NCBI GenBank assembly: GCA_026225295.1
Contig: JAMFSN010000171.1
Coordinates: forward strand, 1 to 47,752
Reading direction: 5' to 3'
DNA: 47,752 nt
DNA from: Frankia alni
GTDB lineage: Bacteria > Actinomycetota > Actinomycetes > Frankiales > Frankiaceae
A program made the translations under genes and the position numbers. This document shows, in pieces, positions 1-7,514 of this stretch (its first letter is position 1; each line of letters starts with the position of its first letter). The notes below the pieces were generated by a model, which was not told the DNA's origin, did no database searches, and saw nothing but the letters and a program-made list of their open reading frames with translations.

Positions 1-127
1 GGGAGCGAGGGGGTCCTGTCCGTGGCCATGTAAAAGGTCCTCGCAGGTGGCCAGGTTGAGGCACGGGCGACAGCTACCCGTCGCGGCCGCGCTCGCCGCG
101 GCGGTCCGCGACGCCGCCGGCGCCCTA
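1..127. repeat. Terminal direct repeat, left copy (circular overlap)
   Basis: Bases 1-127 are identical to bases 47626-47752. An exact 127-base match at both ends is what an assembler leaves on a circular molecule, so the molecule should be 47,625 bp and the small HTH gene at 47-373 is continuous across the junction. Confidence 0.95.
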
Positions 128-373
128 GTGTTCGAGGCCGCCGACATCGTCGAGCTCGATGACCCGACCGGACGTGAGCACCACACCCGCGACGTCGCAG
201 CCCTACCCGGCCTGCTGACCACGCTCCTGGCGGCCGCCGTCGCCCACGACCGGGCCGCCGGCTACACCTGGGACCAGATCGGCGACTACCTCGGCGTCCA
301 CCCCGACACCGCCCGGGCCCGCTGGTTCGGCAACCAGCCGCCGGCCGCGATGCTCCTGCCGGCGCCGGCCTGA
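47..373 (+). CDS. Small HTH-containing protein
   Basis: This 108-residue protein is alanine-rich at its N-terminus and ends in a helix-turn-helix-like stretch (YTWDQIGDYLGVHPDTARAR, about residues 74-93). The same style of motif, ATWEQIGQTLGVSRQAAAER, closes the protein at 28007-28648. I chose GTG 47 because AAAAGG lies about nine bases upstream. The frame stays open across the circular junction to an ATG at 47522, but that extension is Arg/Ser-rich and unlike a protein. Function is unknown; a DNA-binding accessory protein of the plasmid is an inference. Confidence 0.6.
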   Translation: MARLRHGRQLPVAAALAAAVRDAAGALVFEAADIVELDDPTGREHHTRDVAALPGLLTTLLAAAVAHDRAAGYTWDQIGDYLGVHPDTARARWFGNQPPAAMLLPAPA

Positions 374-1073
374 CCCGCGCCCATCGGGGGGCCCGTCCGG
401 TATCCCATCTGCCCTCCCGTCCGGTATCCAGCATAGACGGGAGGAGTCGCGCACCCCCCAGATCTCCTGGTCGGGGCGATCTGGGGGTATCTCGTCCTGC
501 CCCCGACTGATGCCGTCAGGGATCTCTCTGTCATCCAAGGGGGGTCGGTCCCGTCGATGGCGCCGGGTCGCACGGGACGTCTCCAGGATCGGTGGCACCA
601 GGTCGCTGTGGGAGCGGCGAAGCTGATGGCCGTCAGATCAACGTAGACGCCCGACCCGAGGTCCGCTGGTACGTCGGGATGGATTCGATCCGGACGGGGG
701 CGTGCTACCGCCCACGCCGGCGGGCCGGGGTGGGCGGTAGTCGGGACACTAGGTCTCTGCCCCACCGCGCAAAACTAATGGCGCACCTCGTGCGCGTAGT
801 TCCACCGGTGGGGTTCGATCCGGCCCCACCGGCCCGATTTCCGCCGCCGGTCGCGGCCACCGGCGGCGGTGCGAGCGCGATCCGGGGGCCGCGTCCGGGT
901 AGGTCGACGGGCGGCGCGGCCGCCCCCGTCCCACCCCGCCGGTTGTCGCCGAGCAAATCGGGGCGGATGTGGTGTGCTGCCAGCGGTTTCGACCCCACCG
1001 GGCCGGTGCGCCGGCCGCCCGGTCGTGGGCATGGCGAAGGCCCCGCCGGGGGCGGGGTGGGCGATGCGTGGGG
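374..1073. other. Hairpin-rich non-coding block, possible origin or transfer locus
   Basis: About 700 bp with no convincing gene but many perfect inverted repeats: 455-487 (9-bp arms), 706-739 (10-bp arms TACCGCCCAC), 781-795 (6-bp arms GCGCAC), 805-832 (9-bp arms CCGGTGGGG) and 841-869 (11-bp arms CCGCCGCCGGT). It also has a 14-bp direct repeat, CCCGTCCGGTATCC, at 392-405 and 416-429. It lies between two convergent genes, one of which may be replication-related. Such density suits an origin, a cis-acting transfer site or stacked terminators; which one is not decided here. Confidence 0.5.
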
Positions 1074-2267
1074 TCAGGCGGCCTGTGGGGGGGCGTGGCG
1101 ACCCGGTGGCGGGGTCGTGCCATAGGGCAGATGGGGCGCGTCCGGCCGGTACAGGCCCCGTTGGACGGCGTAGCCGGCCCGGGCGGTGAAATCGGCGTGG
1201 AAGACGCCGAAGGCCTCCCGTTCGACGGCATGCCGGGCGGCCCGGCGGTCCAGGGTGCCGGCCACCTCCAGGACCTCGGCGACCCGATCGAGGGTCGCGC
1301 CGCCGCGGGTCCACCCGTGGATCCCGGTACGGGCCAGGCCGTGGGCGGCCAGCCGGCGCAGGTGCCGCGACACGGTCGCGGGATGCAGCCCGGTGCGGGC
1401 CGCCAACGTCCGCAACCCCAGCGGGGCGGCGCCGGTCAGCTGGTCATAGACCCGGCCGGCGACCCGCCCCAGCCCGTGCCAGACCCACACGTCGTGCGCG
1501 CCGGTCGACGACCAGCGTGGCGCGGGCAGCTCGCCGACCCGGTCGGCCACCGCCTCGACGCCGGCGGCCGCCGGCAACCCCGCCGGGATCCGCACGCGGA
1601 ACCGGCCCGCCAGCGTCCCGACCGGCGCCTCCACCAACTCCACCCAGCCGGCCCGCTCCAGCCGGGCCAGGGCACGGGAGACGGTCTGATGCACCACCGG
1701 GGTCCGTTCGGCCAACTGCCGGGTCGACGCGGTCGGGGTGGCCGTCACCGCCTCCACCGCGACGTCGAGCAACGCCTCCAGGACCAGCAACTCCGACGGG
1801 CCGCCCTGCCCGCCCCACAGATACGGCCGGTCGTGCGCGGCCTGCCGGACCGCGGCCAGCTCGGCCACCACCTCCGGGGTCTCCCCGGCGGCCGGCGCGG
1901 TCAGGAACCGGACGACCGCCCGCTCCCACAGGACCCCCACCAGGCGGTCCTGGTCGTGCGCCGGGCGGGCCCGCAGACCGGCGCCGTGCCGGCCGGACAG
2001 CCTGCGGGCCTGGACGTGGCCGCCGCCGACGTTGCCCGGGTCGACCAACGCCGTGACCGTCTCCGTGCGGGTCCAGCCGGCGTTGACCGCCGCCAACGTC
2101 AGCGCCAAGGCCATCGGTGAGCGGTCCGTCCAGCGGCCCGCGACGTCGCCCTCGGCCAGCATCCGGGCCATTGGCGGCGACAATTCCCGCCGGGCCCGGA
2201 CCGCGCGGCCAGAGGCCGCGACCGCCACGGGGTCAACCAGCAACGGATGCGCCGACCCGGACGGCAC
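1074..2267 (-). CDS. Winged-helix protein, possibly replication-related
   Basis: The first part (GRWTDRSPMALALTLAAVNA and the following GWTRTETVTAL) looks like the helical domain found after primase-polymerase domains in actinomycete plasmid replication proteins. Two winged-helix segments follow, one around TRQLAERTPVVHQTVSRALA and one around LRTLAARTGLHPATVSRHLR. No primase catalytic domain is present. The frame is open to a TTG at 2363; GTG 2267 gives a more protein-like N-terminus, and ATG 2171 is another option. It reads toward the hairpin-rich block. A role in replication or its control is an inference; it could simply be a MarR/ArsR-like regulator. Confidence 0.55.
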   Translation of the reverse strand: MPSGSAHPLLVDPVAVAASGRAVRARRELSPPMARMLAEGDVAGRWTDRSPMALALTLAAVNAGWTRTETVTALVDPGNVGGGHVQARRLSGRHGAGLRARPAHDQDRLVGVLWERAVVRFLTAPAAGETPEVVAELAAVRQAAHDRPYLWGGQGGPSELLVLEALLDVAVEAVTATPTASTRQLAERTPVVHQTVSRALARLERAGWVELVEAPVGTLAGRFRVRIPAGLPAAAGVEAVADRVGELPAPRWSSTGAHDVWVWHGLGRVAGRVYDQLTGAAPLGLRTLAARTGLHPATVSRHLRRLAAHGLARTGIHGWTRGGATLDRVAEVLEVAGTLDRRAARHAVEREAFGVFHADFTARAGYAVQRGLYRPDAPHLPYGTTPPPGRHAPPQAA

Positions 2268-2281
2268 GTCCGGCCGGTGAC

Positions 2282-2361
2282 CCGGCCCGATCGGGCCGGC
2301 CGACGCCACAGCAGTGACGCCGTCATGAAGGCGCGCGGGCGTGGCTACTTCCCCGCGCGCC
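2282..2361. repeat. Palindrome and hairpin upstream of the winged-helix gene
   Basis: CCGGCCCGATCGGGCCGG at 2282-2299 is a perfect 18-bp palindrome. At 2330-2361, GGCGCGCGGG and CCCGCGCGCC form a perfect 10-bp stem. Both lie just upstream of the preferred GTG start at 2267, so they may be an operator or a leader hairpin. Confidence 0.5.
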
Positions 2362-2493
2362 AAAGCGCGGGTTATGGTGCCCCCAGGGTTCTTGGAGGTT
2401 GATGTCCCACCGGTGACACGGCGGGCAACGATTCGAGAACGAGGTCCGGCCAGCGGCTGCCAACCGCGGGTACGGGCCTCGTTGCTTTTCCCG

Positions 2494-2718
2494 CTACGCC
2501 ACCGCCGCCTCCTCCGAGGAGTCCGGCGCCGGTGCGGCGGAGAGGTCGAGCACCGGCGGCGCTGCCCGCTCGAGCAGCTGCTCCATCCACCGGTTCACGG
2601 TCATTCCGCGTGCGGCCGCAGCGGCTTCCACCCGCGCCTTCAGGTCCAACGACACCCGCGGTCGCAGCTCGACGGATCGCCGAGCGCTGCGCCTGCCGTG
2701 ATCCGGGCGGGGTGCCAT
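2494..2718 (-). CDS. Ribbon-helix-helix DNA-binding protein
   Basis: A 74-residue protein with a classic ribbon-helix-helix core: a basic strand (SVELRPRVSLDLKARVEAAA) followed by ARGMTVNRWMEQLLERA. RHH proteins of this size are typical plasmid copy-control, partition or antitoxin proteins that dimerise and bind palindromes. No toxin-like partner overlaps it. ATG 2718 was taken as the start; GTG 2724 is two codons earlier in the same frame. The acidic proline/alanine tail (residues 55-74) is probably disordered. Which of the three roles applies cannot be told from sequence alone. Confidence 0.75.
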   Translation of the reverse strand: MAPRPDHGRRSARRSVELRPRVSLDLKARVEAAAAARGMTVNRWMEQLLERAAPPVLDLSAAPAPDSSEEAAVA

Positions 2719-3154
2719 GGGCACGTTCTACCGGATCTCCGGACCGATATTGCGAACGTGGCGCGCCACGGCGCGTGTCGCCGCCAAGCGGCCCGTTTCG
2801 GACCGTGTTCACGCGGTCTCCCAGGAGACGGATCGTGCCTGCGCGGGGGGCCAGTGGGCATGCCGATGCCCGGCTCCAGCGACTGCTGGGGCCGGGCATC
2901 GACGGGCGTGCGGCGGGGGTCAGAGGGTCACCGCGCTCAGGGCGGCGGCCCATAGGCAGGCGGTGTGCAGGGCCTGTTTTGTTGACTGCACCGCAGCGGA
3001 GGTCGCGACCTCCGCCGCGCCGGTCACCACCGGACGCCCATGAGAGAGCTCGGGACGGCAGGCCCCGTCGCCAGGTTCCAAGTCGGAACAGCCGCGCCAT
3101 CGCGGCCAGAGATCCATTCGATTTTCGTCGAGGTGCTCATCGCGATGTCCCAAC
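2719..3154. promoter_or_regulatory. Divergent intergenic region with 20-bp perfect palindrome
   Basis: This spacer lies between the RHH gene (minus strand) and the protease gene (plus strand). It contains GCGGAGGTCGCGACCTCCGC at 2996-3015, a perfect 20-bp palindrome about 140 bp before the protease start, with GTTGACT just upstream (about 2981-2987) as a possible -35 element. It is a candidate operator. I see no gene here. Confidence 0.5.
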
Positions 3155-4462
3155 ATGCGATGGGACAGGGACCACGCCGGCGGGCCGAGTGATCGCCGCG
3201 AGATGATGGCAGTCGAGCTGGAATTGGCCGACGAGCCGGGATCGAGGAGCAGGTTGTTGACGGGGGAACAGCTCAGGCAGCTGGGACGCGAATCCAGGGC
3301 GAACTCGCCTGCGATTATTCTTGTGTTGGCAAGTGTCATTTCTGCTTGCGCGGCGATCGCCAGTCTGACCGCCTCGGTGTCGATTGCCGCGGCCGTAGTC
3401 GCTGTTTTTAGCGGCTACCAGGTTCTTTGGAGTCAGCTGGCTGTTCCATTGCGGATCAAGTCCGCGGCAAACGCCGCCCTCAGAGTCGTTGCCCGCGCCG
3501 ACGACAGCCACTCTCGCACCGGTACCGCCTTCCAGATCGGATCCAGACGGTGGATCACAGCGCGGCACCTCATTGCAGACACCACCGAAATCAACCTGGT
3601 GATCGCGGGAGGACGCGTGCAGGCTCAGGTCATCTATGAGGACGAGGACACTGACCTCGCGGTTCTGTCGAGCAGCGCCACCTGGCCGTGGTTTGCGCGA
3701 GTTGGCCGTGACTTCCCCGACCCGGGAGACCAGGTCAGGCTCGTAGGCTGGACGAGCCCCCGCGGCCCTGATGGAGTTGCGCTCCGTATCGCCCGGGACT
3801 ATCTGGTGCAAGCCCCAGCCGAGGAAAACCTGACTGCTCTGACCGGGCCGGACCCACAGCGTGGGTTCTCGGGAGCGCCTGTGATCGACCTTCGCAGCGG
3901 CCGCGTAGTTGGCATATTTAGCTACTTCAGTCCCGGCGGGCCCGACCCACTCGGGCTCGGACCCGAACAACTCGGCGTAATCCTTATCGTGCCGATCACC
4001 AAGCTCCCTGCCGACTACCGCTAGGGCCGCTGCCGAAGGATAGGGGAGGCCGGTAGTGCAGAGAAGGTCGGCGGTGTACATCCCGGGGCGCCAGCGGACG
4101 TCGCTGTACTCGTTGACCAGGGCGAGGTCGGCGAACGCCCGGCCGCCGGTGCGGGTCAGGACCCAGGCGACGGGCCAGCGCCGGTCCCACAGCGCGTGGG
4201 TGACGACCGAGACGGCCAGCCCGGCGGCGGCGCCGGTGGCGGACAGTGGCAGATCCAGGACCGCCCAGGTGGTCGTGACCATGGCCACGACGACCAGGTG
4301 GTAGCCGGCGAGGTGGCGGCCCAGGGCGTACCAGCCGGCGGTTCCGGGGTTGGCTTTTGCTTGGGCCTGGGTGTCGGTCTGGCCCAGGACGTGATCGGCC
4401 AGGGTGTGCGCCGCGTACAGGGTGGCGAGCAGAGCGGCGAACGTCGCCGTGGTGGTGGTCAT
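3137..4462 (-). CDS. DUF3307-like small membrane protein with run-on C-terminus
   Basis: The reliable part is residues 1 to about 150 (4462 down to about 4012). It has several hydrophobic helices and a motif like DUF3307-type membrane proteins of actinomycete elements (YAAHTLADHVLGQTDTQAQA, then GLAVSVVTHALWDRRWPVAW). ATG 4462 overlaps the previous stop (ATGA). The family would be expected to end near 4020. Here the frame has no stop and runs antisense to the whole protease gene until 3137, so the last 290 or so residues are probably not native. The original 3' end was likely lost when the protease segment arrived. Confidence 0.55.
   Translation of the reverse strand: MTTTTATFAALLATLYAAHTLADHVLGQTDTQAQAKANPGTAGWYALGRHLAGYHLVVVAMVTTTWAVLDLPLSATGAAAGLAVSVVTHALWDRRWPVAWVLTRTGGRAFADLALVNEYSDVRWRPGMYTADLLCTTGLPYPSAAALAVVGRELGDRHDKDYAELFGSEPEWVGPAGTEVAKYANYAAAAKVDHRRSREPTLWVRPGQSSQVFLGWGLHQIVPGDTERNSIRAAGARPAYEPDLVSRVGEVTANSRKPRPGGAARQNREVSVLVLIDDLSLHASSRDHQVDFGGVCNEVPRCDPPSGSDLEGGTGARVAVVGAGNDSEGGVCRGLDPQWNSQLTPKNLVAAKNSDYGRGNRHRGGQTGDRRASRNDTCQHKNNRRRVRPGFASQLPELFPRQQPAPRSRLVGQFQLDCHHLAAITRPAGVVPVPSHVGTSR
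3155..4024 (+). CDS. Membrane-anchored trypsin-like serine protease
   Basis: A 289-residue protein. A hydrophobic stretch at about residues 52-88 could form one or two membrane helices, and a trypsin-like fold follows: GTAFQIGSRRWITARHLI with the catalytic His at about 138, DTDLAVL with Asp at about 167, and QRGFSGAPVID with the nucleophile Ser at about 239. No PDZ domain follows, unlike DegP/HtrA. The start may be ATG 3155 or the paired ATGs at 3203/3206. It is a lone plus-strand gene opposing the long minus-strand cluster, and its base use is less GC-extreme, which suggests inserted cargo. Its substrate is unknown. Confidence 0.8.
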   Translation: MRWDRDHAGGPSDRREMMAVELELADEPGSRSRLLTGEQLRQLGRESRANSPAIILVLASVISACAAIASLTASVSIAAAVVAVFSGYQVLWSQLAVPLRIKSAANAALRVVARADDSHSRTGTAFQIGSRRWITARHLIADTTEINLVIAGGRVQAQVIYEDEDTDLAVLSSSATWPWFARVGRDFPDPGDQVRLVGWTSPRGPDGVALRIARDYLVQAPAEENLTALTGPDPQRGFSGAPVIDLRSGRVVGIFSYFSPGGPDPLGLGPEQLGVILIVPITKLPADYR

Positions 4463-4671
4463 GACGCCTTCCGGGACGGAACGGCGGCCGGGCCGCCGGT
4501 GCGGGTGAATGCGCCGAGGCGCAGGTAGAGCCGGGACCGGCCCCGGTCGGCGCCGCCGAGCGGGACCCGGGCGGCGGCGTGGGTGATGTGGGCGACCCCG
4601 CCGACGGCGGTCACGACCGCGTCGAGGTCGGCGTCGGTGCCGACGATCCACAGTTCGCAGCGGCCGCTCAT
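4459..4671 (-). CDS. Small conserved-looking protein of the transfer cluster
   Basis: A 70-residue protein (MSGRCELWIVGTDADLDAVV...) with alternating strands and helices and an arginine-rich second half. It overlaps the upstream ParB-like gene by ATGA and the downstream membrane protein gene by ATGA, so it is translationally coupled on both sides. I do not recognise the family. The compact alpha/beta pattern WIVGTDADLDAVVTAVGGVA suggests a small globular fold. Confidence 0.6.
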   Translation of the reverse strand: MSGRCELWIVGTDADLDAVVTAVGGVAHITHAAARVPLGGADRGRSRLYLRLGAFTRTGGPAAVPSRKAS

Positions 4672-5684
4672 GCGGCGGCCGCCAGCGGCGTCAGGGTGTG
4701 GACGTGGAACGGGGCCAGGGCCGGCCACCGGTGGCCGCGGGTGTTGTTGACCAGCTCGACGACGACGCCGGCGACCAGACGCGGCTGGTTGGTGCGGTGG
4801 ACCTCGCGCAGCGCCCGGGCCCGGGCCCGCAGCTGGTCGGGGGTGGTGTCGGCCAGGCCGGTAGAGATCCGCCGGTCGGCCAGGTCGGCCGCCCGGTAGT
4901 GGTGACGGACCAGGCCGACCCCGACCAGGACGTCGTGGTCGACCGGCTCCCGGTATGCCCAGGCGCCCACGACGACGTCGAGGGCGGCGGCGAGCAGGTC
5001 CGGGCCGCCGAGGGTGTGGAGTTGTTCGGCGGCGCGGGCGCTGGTCACGGTCCCGCCGGTGCGGGTGGGCGCGAGCCGCAACCGGGCGTCGGCGATGACC
5101 TGCTCGATCTCCAGCACGGTGGGGTCGCCTTCGGCCCGGCGGGCTTTCCACCGGTCCCAGCGGGTGAGCGAGCGGCGGTTCGCGTCGATGAGCCGGTAGA
5201 GCGCCGCCTCGTCGGCGACGGCCAGGCCGGTGTGGATCCGGCAGTCCAGCCAGTGGTCCGGGCCGGCTACGGCCAGGGTGAGGGCCTGGCGGTGCTGGCC
5301 GTCGATGACCGCCCACCGGGTCCCGGCCGGGGCGCCCGGGCCGCGGTCGGAGACCTCGAGCGTGCCGAGCAGGGCCGGGGTGAAGCGGGCGACCCGGCGG
5401 CGGATCCAGCGCGGGTCGAGGTCGCGCTGGTAGGTCCGGTCGATGTGCAGGCCACCGGCGGCCAGCCGGACGGTCGGCCCGCCGCCGGCCGCCGAGCCTG
5501 CACCGCCGCCGGCGGTCGGGGTCGGGGTCGGGGTGCCGGCGAGCGCGGCGATCTGGGCGGCGGGTAGCCCCGTCGCGGCGGCAACCTGCCGGGGGGACAG
5601 TCCTTCGATGGTGAGCTGCCGGCGGAGGTGGGCGACGACGGCGCCGAACGGCACCTGGTCGACGGTGGTCGGGGTCACGGGCAT
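4668..5684 (-). CDS. ParB-like domain protein (DUF6551 type)
   Basis: 338 residues. The N-terminus holds an HTH-like segment (about 24-50, LSPRQVAAATGLPAAQIAAL). A ParB/sulfiredoxin-like core follows: IDRTYQRDLDPRWIRRRVAR, then the hallmark WAVIDGQHRQAL at about residues 124-135. ATG 5684 was chosen because GGAGGTGCC sits immediately upstream; the open frame extends further but is proline/arginine-rich. ParB-like proteins of this type occur in actinomycete mobile elements, often without a ParA neighbour. It is separate from the parA locus at 22.8-23.9 kb, so partition is not the obvious role; nuclease or CTPase activity would need testing. Confidence 0.75.
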   Translation of the reverse strand: MPVTPTTVDQVPFGAVVAHLRRQLTIEGLSPRQVAAATGLPAAQIAALAGTPTPTPTAGGGAGSAAGGGPTVRLAAGGLHIDRTYQRDLDPRWIRRRVARFTPALLGTLEVSDRGPGAPAGTRWAVIDGQHRQALTLAVAGPDHWLDCRIHTGLAVADEAALYRLIDANRRSLTRWDRWKARRAEGDPTVLEIEQVIADARLRLAPTRTGGTVTSARAAEQLHTLGGPDLLAAALDVVVGAWAYREPVDHDVLVGVGLVRHHYRAADLADRRISTGLADTTPDQLRARARALREVHRTNQPRLVAGVVVELVNNTRGHRWPALAPFHVHTLTPLAAAA

Positions 5685-6001
5685 GACGGCACCTCCGGTG
5701 CGGGCCGGGACGGGGACGGGACGCGGGGGTGGACCCCGCACAGCGGGCAGCGCCGGGCGGCGCCGCCTTGGGTTTTCAGTTGCCGTTCGCGGGTCCGGGT
5801 GCCGGGCCAGGTCCGGGCCAGCTGCCAGCCGATCCCGGCGTCGCGCACGACCGCGAGCAGGCGAGCGCCGCGGCCGGCGGCGTGCTCGGTCAGCCGGGCA
5901 TCGAGATTGGTGGCCCAGCCCAGGTAGTGGCGGGCGTGGCCGTAGGGCCGGTCGAAATGGATCAGGTAGACGGTGCCGACCGTCCCGGCCGGGGCGGTCA
6001 C
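5675..6001 (-). CDS. GIY-YIG-like endonuclease domain protein
   Basis: 108 residues. VYLIHFDRPYGHARHYLGWA followed by TNLDARLTEHAAGRGARLL matches the GIY-YIG pattern (VYL standing for GIY, HYLGWATNLDARLTEH for YIG...NLxxRLxxH). A conserved arginine-rich helix (WPGTRTRERQLKTQGGAARR) and a CPLC pair follow. GTG 6001 overlaps the previous stop (GTGA). The last residues overlap the start of the ParB-like gene. Small proteins of this kind are common in actinomycete conjugative elements; whether this one cuts DNA is not known. Confidence 0.7.
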   Translation of the reverse strand: MTAPAGTVGTVYLIHFDRPYGHARHYLGWATNLDARLTEHAAGRGARLLAVVRDAGIGWQLARTWPGTRTRERQLKTQGGAARRCPLCGVHPRVPSPSRPAPEVPSCP

Positions 6002-6306
6002 CGGTCGGCCCCGGTGGTGTCGGCGTAGGCGGCGATTTCGGCCGGGTCGGCGGGGTGGGCTTCGTGCCAGTCGTCGAACGGGCTACCGAGCCAGAGCCGG
6101 CCGTCGGTGTGGGTGATCTGTTCGGCGGCCCGGGCCGCGGCGGCCGCCACGTCCGGGGCGCCGGCGGGCAGGTCGGCGGGGCGGTCCTGGCGGCGGATCC
6201 AGACCAGGTGGCAGGTCGTGACCTCGACGACGACCGGGATCGCCGTCGTCACTTGGCCGTGGCCGGCGTCGACCTCGGCGGGCTCCGCTGTGGTGGGGGT
6301 GGTCAT
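5998..6306 (-). CDS. Hypothetical protein of the transfer cluster
   Basis: A 102-residue protein (MTTPTTAEPAEVDAGHGQVT...) with a strand-rich centre (IPVVVEVTTCHLVWIRRQDR) and an acidic tail with aromatics (LWLGSPFDDWHEAHP). ATG 6306 overlaps the stop of the upstream gene (ATGA). I recognise no domain. Confidence 0.6.
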   Translation of the reverse strand: MTTPTTAEPAEVDAGHGQVTTAIPVVVEVTTCHLVWIRRQDRPADLPAGAPDVAAAAARAAEQITHTDGRLWLGSPFDDWHEAHPADPAEIAAYADTTGADR

Positions 6307-6563
6307 GGCCGGGCCGCCGTGCCGGTCGGGAGGTCGAGCGCGGCCTTGACCTCGGCGGCCACGTGCGAGGCGGCGCCGTCGGCGACGGCGTGGGAGACGG
6401 CGTGGGAGACGACTTCGGGCCGCACGACGATGACCCCGGCCAGGGTCAGGTCGGCGGCGACCCGGGTGATCGCGGTGATGTACCGGGTCGACCCGCACAA
6501 GCAGACGATCTCCGGCCGGGTCGCCGTGGCCGGGGCCTGGTCGCGGATGGTGGGCTCAGCCAC
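6303..6563 (-). CDS. Truncated LCGSTR-type (nucleoside deoxyribosyltransferase-like) protein
   Basis: 86 residues. EIVCLCGSTRYITAITRVAA is the N-terminal Rossmann signature (CLCGSTRF) of deoxyribosyltransferase-like proteins on actinomycete elements. Those run about 120-130 residues and carry a second half with an aspartate and a GYIG-like motif. Here the second half is replaced by HAVADGAASHVAAEVKAALD. GTG 6563 overlaps the preceding gene by eight bases. Catalysis is doubtful without the C-terminal half. Confidence 0.55.
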   Translation of the reverse strand: MAEPTIRDQAPATATRPEIVCLCGSTRYITAITRVAADLTLAGVIVVRPEVVSHAVSHAVADGAASHVAAEVKAALDLPTGTAARP

Positions 6564-7407
6564 GGACGTCCACCACCGTCACCGGGAGGGCGCCGTCCAC
6601 GGCCGGGCCGGTCGGTTCCCACATCGCGCCGTCGGGATCCCAGTCGTCCGGGTGGAGGTCGGCGTTCGCCTTCTCTTCGTCGGTCTGGCCGCGCCACCGT
6701 CCCCACGCCGCGTAGACGTCGCACCCGTCGAGGTCCTCGGCGAGCTCGCCCGCCGGGTTGGTGTGCCCGTCGAGGTGCTCCAGGTAGGCGGCGGCGAGCT
6801 GGCGGGCGAGCGGGTCGCCGATCTGGTGGGCGCCGATCAGGACGGTGACCGGTTCGCTGCCGGCCACCAACACCCACAGCGGCACCTCACGGCCGTTCAG
6901 GTCGATGACATGCCCGCCGTCGTGTTCCCGCAGGACGGTCAACGTAAGGGCCGCCGCCGGTGGGAGGCCGGGGAAGGTGGGGCGGCCGGTCCAACCGGGG
7001 CCGGCCTGGGCGGCGGCCCCAGCGTTGACGTCGGTCAGGGTCGTGTCGAGCAGGGCCAGGACGTCGTCGAGTCGGCGGTCGGGCTGGTCGGCCCAGACGG
7101 CGACCCGGTCGGGGGCGTCGGCCGGGGCGAACAGCTCCTGGTCGGCGGGCAGGTAGTGGGCGAGCAGGACGATCGCATCGTCGACCAGAGCGGCGGCCGC
7201 TGGGTCGGCAGGCGGGTCGATGTGGGGGCCGTCCTGCTCGCCACCGGCAGCCAGGCGGACCGCGCCGATCGGGCAAACGCAGCCGGTGTCGGGGTCGGCA
7301 TAGTCGCCCTGGCCCAGGCCCTGGCGGGCCAGCACACCCAGGGTGGCGGTAAGCAGGCCGGTCAGGGTCGTGGGGACGGCCATGGTGGGCCGGGTCGGGG
7401 CGGTCAT
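6556..7407 (-). CDS. DUF6197-like protein fused to a second domain
   Basis: 283 residues from ATG 7407. The first half (TTLTGLLTATLGVLARQGLG, DTGCVCPIGAVRLAAGG, then a helical part to about residue 125) resembles small DUF6197-type proteins of actinomycete elements. The second half, from about residue 130 (PPAAALTLTVLREHDGGHVI...GREVPLWVLVAGSEPVTVLI), reads as a separate acidic alpha/beta domain ending in WGRWRGQTDEEKANADLHPD. The frame is also open upstream through the Nudix remnant, so an automatic annotation could merge them. ATG 7407 overlaps the stop of the short gene at 7404-7514 (ATGA). Function unknown. Confidence 0.6.
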   Translation of the reverse strand: MTAPTRPTMAVPTTLTGLLTATLGVLARQGLGQGDYADPDTGCVCPIGAVRLAAGGEQDGPHIDPPADPAAAALVDDAIVLLAHYLPADQELFAPADAPDRVAVWADQPDRRLDDVLALLDTTLTDVNAGAAAQAGPGWTGRPTFPGLPPAAALTLTVLREHDGGHVIDLNGREVPLWVLVAGSEPVTVLIGAHQIGDPLARQLAAAYLEHLDGHTNPAGELAEDLDGCDVYAAWGRWRGQTDEEKANADLHPDDWDPDGAMWEPTGPAVDGALPVTVVDVRG

Positions 7408-7514
7408 GACGCCGTCCCGGTGGTGAGGGCGCCGGCCAGGGTGTCCCAGAGCAGGTCGGGTCGGCCCCACTGCGGGTCGAACGCGACGAACTCCCAGGCG
7501 GACAACGTGGCCAC
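7404..7514 (-). pseudogene. 36-residue C-terminal remnant of an unidentified gene
   Basis: From GTG 7514 the frame reads VATLSAWEFVAFDPQWGRPD then LLWDTLAGALTTGTAS and stops in an ATGA overlap with the next gene. The sequence looks natural and has the coupling typical of this cluster, but it lies in a different frame from the Nudix segment it abuts. It is best read as the surviving tail of a gene whose front was deleted. Confidence 0.45.

Noticed and set aside
592-1125. Long plus-strand open frames across the hairpin block and opposite the winged-helix gene
   Set aside because: They are arginine/glycine/proline-rich, lack ribosome sites and arise from high GC content opposite or beside a better gene.
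3137-4020. C-terminal 290 residues of the DUF3307-like frame as a real domain
   Set aside because: They lie exactly antisense to a complete trypsin-like protease with all three catalytic boxes; the run-on is more likely a by-product of a lost stop.
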